Shown piece after piece: positions 59,497-64,000 of a stretch of 64,000 nt of DNA. Position 1 is the stretch's first letter. Each line of letters begins with the position of its first letter. This stretch comes from Kitasatospora atroaurantiaca (GTDB lineage: Bacteria > Actinomycetota > Actinomycetes > Streptomycetales > Streptomycetaceae). The notes under the pieces are model-generated. The model was not told the origin of the DNA, searched no databases, and saw nothing but the letters and a program-made list of their open reading frames with translations. The translations under genes were made by a program, and so were the position numbers. The DNA lies in assembly GCF_007828955.1 (NCBI RefSeq), contig NZ_VIVR01000001.1, positions 4,588,001 through 4,652,000 of the forward strand, read 5' to 3'.

Positions 59497-59673
59497 GAGT
59501 CCTCCTCGAGTCCCATGCGTACGGCTGGTCCCGCGTTGGCTGCCGGGTGCACCTCGTTCCGTTCTGCGCTTTCCCATCCATCGTGAGCCTGCGGCCACCC
59601 CGGTGCAATCCGGTGATGTCGCCACAAGTTGCTTGAAACATCAGCCAGATGAGCCGTGCTCCGCGTCCTAGGC

Positions 59674-59704
59674 TTGAGTCTCCAGTGACGGGAGACCCCA
59701 AGGT
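59674..59704 (+). promoter_or_regulatory. MerR-type promoter with 19-bp spacer
   Basis: TTGAGT (59674-59679), a 19-nt spacer, then CAAGGT (59699-59704), which ends 7 nt before the ATG at 59712. The spacer holds the dyad GTCTCC/GGAGAC (59678-59683, 59691-59696). An over-long spacer with a central dyad is the hallmark of promoters activated by MerR-family proteins. Confidence 0.72.
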
Positions 59705-59711
59705 GGCGGAC

Positions 59712-60659
59712 ATGGACGACGACACCCTCCGCACCATCGGGGACCTGGCCCGGCTGACCGGCCTGACGGTCAAGACCATCCGGTTCTGGTCCGATGCGGG
59801 AGTGGTGCCGCCGACCGACCGCACCCCCGCCGGCTACCGGCTCTACGGCCGTGACGCGCTGGCCCGCCTCGACCTCGTCCGAACGCTGCGCGACCTCGGC
59901 GTCGACCTCGCCACCATCCAGCGGGTGCTGGAGCGCGAGGTCACCGTCGCCGAGGTCGCGGCAGCGCACGCCGAGGCCCTGGACGTGCAGATCCGCACCC
60001 TGCGGCTGCGCCGGGCCGTCCTGCGAGCGGTTGCCAGGCGTGGGTCCACACCGGAGGAGATGGAACTCATGCACAAGCTCGCCAAGCTCTCCGATCAGGA
60101 ACGCCGCCGCCTGATCAACGACTTCATCGACGAGGCCTTCGAAGGGCTCGACGTCGGGCCCGAGTTCGTGGCCAAGATGCGCGGTGCGATGCCCGAGCTG
60201 CCCGACGACCCGTCTCCCGAACAGGCCGACGCCTGGGTCGAGTTGGCCGAACTCGTCCAGGACCGGGACTTCCGTGCCGGCATCCGCAGGGCGGCCTCGT
60301 ACCAGGCCAGGGAGCGTGCCGAGGGCGTACAGACCGGCACGGGCGCCGACCGGCAGCTGGTGGAGCTGGTCCTGGAGCGGACCGGCGTGGCCCGGGAGGC
60401 AGGCATCGAGCCGGCTGCCGAGGCGGCCCGGCCGGTGGTCGACGAGCTCGCAGGATCCTTCGCGGAACTCTTCGGCCGCGCGGACGGCCCCGAGTTCCGG
60501 GCCTGGCTGCTGGAGCGGATGGTGACCGGCAACGACCCGCGGTACGAGCGGTACTGGCAGCTGATCGCGGTGATCAACGGCTGGCCCGTCGGCCCGAGCC
60601 TCGGGCCTGCCTTCGACTGGCTGGTCGCGGCACTGCGGGCCGGTCTGCAGACCGCCTGA
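59712..60659 (+). CDS. MerR-family transcriptional regulator with a large effector domain
   Basis: 315 residues from the ATG at 59712. The N-terminal winged helix (TLRTIGDLARLTGLTVKTIRFWSDAGVVPPTDRTPAGYRLYG) and the dimer helix (LDLVRTLRDLGVDLATIQRVLERE) are typical of MerR proteins. The 200-residue C-terminal part (HKLAKLSDQERRRLINDFIDEAF; DAWVELAELVQDRDFRAGIRRAA) is helical, like the TipA-type effector domains that bind peptides or drugs; no Cys pattern for metal. It appears to control its own leaderless promoter. Ligand unknown. Confidence 0.9.
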   Translation: MDDDTLRTIGDLARLTGLTVKTIRFWSDAGVVPPTDRTPAGYRLYGRDALARLDLVRTLRDLGVDLATIQRVLEREVTVAEVAAAHAEALDVQIRTLRLRRAVLRAVARRGSTPEEMELMHKLAKLSDQERRRLINDFIDEAFEGLDVGPEFVAKMRGAMPELPDDPSPEQADAWVELAELVQDRDFRAGIRRAASYQARERAEGVQTGTGADRQLVELVLERTGVAREAGIEPAAEAARPVVDELAGSFAELFGRADGPEFRAWLLERMVTGNDPRYERYWQLIAVINGWPVGPSLGPAFDWLVAALRAGLQTA

Positions 60660-60734
60660 CGCACCGCGGATCCGCCTGACGCGACGTCCGATTTCCGCCG
60701 GACTCCGTGCTCCGCTCCGAGCAGGCTGGGGGTC

Positions 60735-61211
60735 ATGACGACCCTGCGCATCAACGCCATCGCCCCCGACGTCTGCAAGCAGCTCCGCGAGTGCGACGAC
60801 GCGGGGCAGCCGCCCGTCCTCTCCGTCGACGAGACGGGCGGCGCCCCGCTGCGCTGCTGCCTGACCCGGGCCCTGCCCGGGGACCGGATCGCCCTGGTCT
60901 CGTACGCACCGCTACACCGCTGGGCCGCCGAGACGGGCGCCGAACCCGGCCCGTACGACGAACGCGGGCCGGTCTTCCTCCACGCCGAGGAGTGCACCGG
61001 ACCTGCCGAGGGCTGGCCGACCGGTTTCCACACCGGTGCCCGGGTGCTCCGCGCGTACGACCGGGAGGGCCGCATTCTCCGCGGTGTCCCGGTCGAGCCG
61101 GAGACCGCCGAGGCGGCGGCGGTCGAGCTGCTGGGAGACCAGGAGGTCGCCGTGGTGCACGTCCGTGCGCTCGCCTTCGGCTGCTTCATGCACGAGGTCG
61201 GGCGAGCCTGA
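60735..61211 (+). CDS. DUF1203-family protein
   Basis: 158 residues. LPGDRIALVSYAPLHRWAAETGAEPGPYDERGPVFLHAEEC and the C-terminal VHVRALAFGCFMHEVGR are characteristic of DUF1203; the first stretch is quoted in pieces of the family signature. The family has no known function; Cys and His residues are conserved. CAGGCT ends 7 nt before the ATG, and GGGGG overlaps it, so either a leaderless or a weak ribosome-site start is possible. Confidence 0.85.
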   Translation: MTTLRINAIAPDVCKQLRECDDAGQPPVLSVDETGGAPLRCCLTRALPGDRIALVSYAPLHRWAAETGAEPGPYDERGPVFLHAEECTGPAEGWPTGFHTGARVLRAYDREGRILRGVPVEPETAEAAAVELLGDQEVAVVHVRALAFGCFMHEVGRA

Positions 61212-61388
61212 CCCGGCATCGGAGGTTGTCGGCCCGTTGGGATACCTTGTGGGCGCCTTCGAGCCTCCGGGCGGGGGCGAAATTCGCATGCCGAGGTGGG
61301 CGATCAGTGCTTGCCTGTACCTCGACGCACATCGACATTCGGTCGCCCAACTGCCAAAGTCCGGGGCGCTGTTCCACGGGAGAACTCC

Positions 61389-62615
61389 ATCAACACCACC
61401 ATATGCAGGACCGCTCTCGCCACTGCCACCTGCACCGTGGTGCTGGCAGGCGGCCTGGCAGCCTGCGGCACCGTCCAGCAGCTCAGCGCGGCGGACAAGG
61501 TCTCGAAGGCCTTCGGAAAGCTGGGTGATGGGAAGACCTTCAAGGTCGAGCTCTCCGTCGAGGCCACCGCGGACCAGCTCGTCAGCTTCGGCAAGGCGAC
61601 CGGTGACCCGATCGAGCGGCCCGCGGCCGAGGCCCTCGCGGGGCTCAGCCTGGCCGTCTCGGTCAGTGCCGACAGGCCGCTGAAGGAGTTCGGCGCCGTC
61701 AAGAAGGGTGAGCTCGACAAGCTCGCCGACGACAAGAGCCTCGCCCTCGAGTACGTCCTGGCGGGCAAGGACGGCAAGGTCTATGCGGACATGCGGCAGG
61801 TCGACGCCAAGACCTACCTGAAGATCGACGCCGAGGGCATCGCCAAGCTGGCCGGCGAGGACCCGTCCGAGGTCCGCGCGATGGCCGACGAGATGCCGGC
61901 CGAGCTGAAGGTGTTCAAGGACGCCCTGGCCGGCAAGTGGCTCACCTTCGACCCGAAGCTCCTCCAGGAGCTGAACAAGGCGCCGAAGGGCAAGAGCTCC
62001 ACGCCGTCGGCGACCCCGTCGGTGGACCCCAAGGTCGCCGAGGACCTGATGAACTCGGTCAAGGACGTCTTCTCCCGCAACCTCACCTTCGACGACAAGG
62101 GGACCAAGGACGGCCTCGACCACGTCGTCGTCTCCGCCCCCGCACGCGGGCTGGTGAACGACCTGCTGAAGGCTTTCAAGCCGCTCTCCAAGGACGTCCC
62201 GAGCTTCGGCAAGCTCCCCACGGCGGCCCCGACCGACGTCCCCGACACCAAGATCGGCGTCGACGTCTACCTCAAGGACGGCGCGCTGTCCTCGGTCACC
62301 TTCGACCTCGCCCAGCTCGACGAGAAGGCCGGCCCGGGCGTCCACCTGCCCGTCAAGGCCGCCTTCAGCAAGGACGCGGCGGCCCCGCAGGCGCCCACCG
62401 GCGCCACCGAGATCAAGACCTCGGACATCGAGAGCATCATGACGTCCTTCGCGAAGGGCCCCGGCGGCAACGGTGTCACCCCGGCCGAGCCCCTGACCGA
62501 CGCTCAGATCAAGGAGCTCGCCAGGAGCGGCATGAGCGAGGCCCAGATCAAGATGATGAACGCCGGCGGCCTCGGCTACCAGGACATCAAGGACATGCTG
62601 GCCCTCAAGAGCTGA
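61389..62615 (+). CDS. Lipoprotein of unknown function, apparent ATC start
   Basis: 408 residues read from the ATC at 61389. The in-frame GTG at 61296 would place 31 polar residues (with no ribosome site) before the signal peptide; the ATC has GGGAGA 6 nt ahead and gives (M)NTTICRTALATATCTVVL, a normal lipoprotein signal ending in the lipobox LAAC. The mature part (KVSKAFGKLGDGKTFKVELS; ADMRQVDAKTYLKIDAEG; GVDVYLKDGALSSVTFDLAQL) resembles LppX/LprG-like lipid-binding lipoproteins in outline only. The C-terminus (DAQIKELARSGMSEAQIKMM) is a small helical hairpin. Either initiation at ATC is real or the start codon has been lost. Confidence 0.7.
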   Translation: MNTTICRTALATATCTVVLAGGLAACGTVQQLSAADKVSKAFGKLGDGKTFKVELSVEATADQLVSFGKATGDPIERPAAEALAGLSLAVSVSADRPLKEFGAVKKGELDKLADDKSLALEYVLAGKDGKVYADMRQVDAKTYLKIDAEGIAKLAGEDPSEVRAMADEMPAELKVFKDALAGKWLTFDPKLLQELNKAPKGKSSTPSATPSVDPKVAEDLMNSVKDVFSRNLTFDDKGTKDGLDHVVVSAPARGLVNDLLKAFKPLSKDVPSFGKLPTAAPTDVPDTKIGVDVYLKDGALSSVTFDLAQLDEKAGPGVHLPVKAAFSKDAAAPQAPTGATEIKTSDIESIMTSFAKGPGGNGVTPAEPLTDAQIKELARSGMSEAQIKMMNAGGLGYQDIKDMLALKS

Positions 62616-62628
62616 CCCCCCACCCGAA

Positions 62629-62663
62629 CTGCCCCGCGCACCCTGCCAGGGAGTGCGGGGCAG
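62629..62663. terminator. Hairpin after the lipoprotein gene
   Basis: CTGCCCCGC (62629-62637) pairs with GCGGGGCAG (62655-62663), with an inner CCCT/AGGG stem. Converging msrA lies 80 bp beyond. Confidence 0.65.
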
Positions 62664-62743
62664 CTCTGTGTACGGCCGAGTCGGGCCCGGTGCAGGGAGC
62701 TACGCTCCACCCCCGGCGGTCCGTGACGAACCTGGCGAGTTGC

Positions 62744-63409
62744 TCAGCCATCGGCCTTGGCGACGCCGATCGGGCAGCTTGCGCCCGTACCACCGAGGCC
62801 GCAGTAGCCGTTGGGGTTCTTGGCGTCCGAGAGGTACTGCTGGTGGTAGGGCTCGGCCGGGTAGAAGGGGCCGGCCGGGGCGATCTCGGTGGTGATGGGG
62901 CCGAGGCCGATGGCGGTGAGGGCGGGCTGGAAGGCGGCCCGGCTCGCCTCGGCGGCGGCGAGCTGTGCGGGGGAGTGGGTGTAGACGGCGGAGCGGTACT
63001 GGGTGCCCTGGTCGTTGCCCTGGCGGAAGCCCTGGGTCGGGTCGTGGGCCTCCCAGAAGGTCTTGAGCAGGGTCTCGTAGGAGACCACGGCCGGGTCGAA
63101 GACCACCCGGACCGCCTCGGTGTGCGCGGTGAGCCCGCTGCACACCTCCTCGTAGGTCGGGTTGGGGGTGTGCCCGCCCTGGTACCCGACGAGCGTCGTC
63201 CAGACGCCCGGCAGCTGCCAGAACTTCTTCTCGGCACCCCAGAAGCAGCCCAGCCCGAAGTCGGCGACCTCGAGCCCGGCCGGGTACGGGCCGCTGAGCG
63301 GGTTGCCGAGCACGGTGTGCGGCTCGGAGAGCGTGAACGGCGGCGCCTGCCGCCCGGGCAGGGCCTGGTCGGCGGTGACGAGCTCGCTCTTGTGGCGGTT
63401 GAACAGCAA
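62744..63409 (-). CDS. msrA: Peptide-methionine (S)-S-oxide reductase
   Basis: 221 residues from the TTG at 63409, chosen because GGAG lies 6 nt upstream and the product then starts [11 protein letters not shown] as in Streptomyces homologues; the ATG at 63604 would add 65 unlikely residues. Catalytic Cys in [13 protein letters not shown], then [37 protein letters not shown] and the resolving Cys region [14 protein letters not shown]. It repairs oxidised methionine. Divergent from metB. Confidence 0.94.
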   Translation of the reverse strand: MLFNRHKSELVTADQALPGRQAPPFTLSEPHTVLGNPLSGPYPAGLEVADFGLGCFWGAEKKFWQLPGVWTTLVGYQGGHTPNPTYEEVCSGLTAHTEAVRVVFDPAVVSYETLLKTFWEAHDPTQGFRQGNDQGTQYRSAVYTHSPAQLAAAEASRAAFQPALTAIGLGPITTEIAPAGPFYPAEPYHQQYLSDAKNPNGYCGLGGTGASCPIGVAKADG

Positions 63410-63617
63410 GGCCTGCTCCAGGTGGCTCGGGGAGGGTCGCGGCAGGTTCAACGCTCGCCGGCGCCCCCGGATTCCATCACCGTCCGTGAGTCGTGGTCGA
63501 GGCTCGGCACGTAGGGGTGCGGCGCTCCGGGCAGAGCAGCTCGCAGGGAGAGCGCGCCCCGGGATTTTCCACCGGGCGACGAGGATCGCGTGCACGGCCG
63601 GCACCGGGCGGGCCGAC

Positions 63618-63623
63618 TAGGCT
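63618..63623 (+). promoter_or_regulatory. -10-like TAGGCT, leaderless promoter of metB
   Basis: TAGGCT ends 7 nt before the ATG at 63631, without a ribosome site. Confidence 0.45.
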
Positions 63624-63630
63624 CAGCGGT

Positions 63631-64000
63631 ATGACCGAGCACCAGCTTCCCCAGGGCTTCGAGACCCTCGCCATCCACGCGGGTCAGGAAGCAGACCCCC
63701 AGACCGGGGCCGTCGTCACGCCGATCTACCAGGTGTCCACCTACAAGCAGGACGGTGTGGGCGGCCTTCGGAACGGCTACGAGTACAGCCGTTCCGCCAA
63801 CCCCACCCGTACTGCGCTGGAGGAGTGCCTCGCCGCGATCGAGGGCGGCAGCCGCGGCCTCGCCTTCGCCTCCGGCCTGGCGGCCGAGGACACCCTGCTG
63901 CGCACCGTGCTCAAGCCGGGCGACCACATCGTCATCCCGAACGACGCGTACGGCGGCACCTTCCGCCTGTTCGCCAAGGTCCTGACCCGCTGGGGCGTGG
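63631..64000 (+). CDS. metB: Cystathionine gamma-synthase, 3' end outside the window
   Basis: First 123 residues (MTEHQLPQGFETLAIHAGQE, VVTPIYQVSTYKQDG, YEYSRSANPTRTALEECLA, GLAFASGLAAEDTLL, DAYGGTFRLFAKV). The Cys/Met-metabolism PLP family signature is plain; the PLP lysine lies beyond the edge. HAGQEADPQTGAVVTPI and YSRSANPTR favour cystathionine gamma-synthase over gamma-lyase, though the latter cannot be excluded from this part. Together with cbs it covers both transsulfuration directions. Confidence 0.85.
   Translation, partial: MTEHQLPQGFETLAIHAGQEADPQTGAVVTPIYQVSTYKQDGVGGLRNGYEYSRSANPTRTALEECLAAIEGGSRGLAFASGLAAEDTLLRTVLKPGDHIVIPNDAYGGTFRLFAKVLTRWGV

Overview
The window is 64 kb of very GC-rich actinobacterial chromosome. 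Gene content and order (glmU-prs-rplY-pth, ppc, mfd-surA-like-mazG, P450-rpfA-eno-divIC-DUF501-ppx-ndh, a tRNA-Leu(UAA) matching bldA, cbs, metB) point to Streptomycetaceae, i.e. Streptomyces or a close relative such as Kitasatospora; the genus cannot be fixed by reading alone. Most of the window is conserved core. Accessory material lies mainly at 1-2 kb, 15.7-30.4 kb and in scattered small genes. No insertion sequence, phage, CRISPR array or replication origin was seen.

Layout. 0-2 kb: the 3' part of a FlaA1/CapD-type nucleotide-sugar dehydratase, cut by the window edge, and a secreted beta-propeller protein. 2.4-4.8 kb: a MarR regulator with a perfect 14-bp palindrome in its promoter, then a fatty-acid desaturase followed by a TetR gene, with a 43-bp interrupted palindrome at the desaturase promoter. 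4.9-9.3 kb: tRNA-Gln, glmU, prs, rplY, pth. 9.4-15.6 kb: a small membrane protein, a gene fragment, ppc, a lone DesK/NarL-type histidine kinase and an acyltransferase. 15.7-16.7 kb: a SUKH-3 protein and a YwqJ-type deaminase. 17.1-23.1 kb: a five-gene sugar-nucleotide operon (Gfo/Idh dehydrogenase, epimerase, aminotransferase, metallo-beta-lactamase/Rieske protein, second aminotransferase). 23.2-26.7 kb: two large proteins that join toxin-like enzyme domains to SUKH-type domains. 26.9-30.4 kb: a coiled-coil protein, a lipoprotein and a UDP-sugar 6-dehydrogenase. 30.9-45.1 kb: mfd, a SurA-like lipoprotein, mazG, an SDR-like fragment, P450, a c-di-AMP riboswitch with rpfA, eno, divIC, DUF501, ppx, and ndh with a distant Rex-like site. 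45.3-50.6 kb: a MacB/FtsX-type ABC exporter, tRNA-Leu(UAA) (bldA) and a Bax-inhibitor-1-like protein. 50.9-64 kb: a thiolase, an SGNH hydrolase, cbs, an L,D-transpeptidase lipoprotein, a membrane protein with a TTA codon, a MerR regulator, a DUF1203 protein, a lipoprotein, msrA and the start of metB.

How the genes may work together. The dehydratase at the left edge, the 17-23 kb operon and the 29-30 kb 6-dehydrogenase look like one capacity to make modified (amino, possibly uronic) sugar nucleotides for a surface glycan. The MBL-Rieske protein resembles the domain pairing of CMP-Neu5Ac hydroxylase but in the opposite order. That operon sits between two halves of what looks like a toxin-like enzyme/SUKH locus. 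Cell-wall functions recur (glmU, rpfA, L,D-transpeptidase, divIC).

Regulatory signals include several -10-like hexamers placed 5-7 nt before start codons (leaderless transcripts), a dispersed hairpin-forming repeat with a GGGGAACTGCGCG core in at least four intergenic gaps, and two genes that appear to start at CTG or ATC codons.
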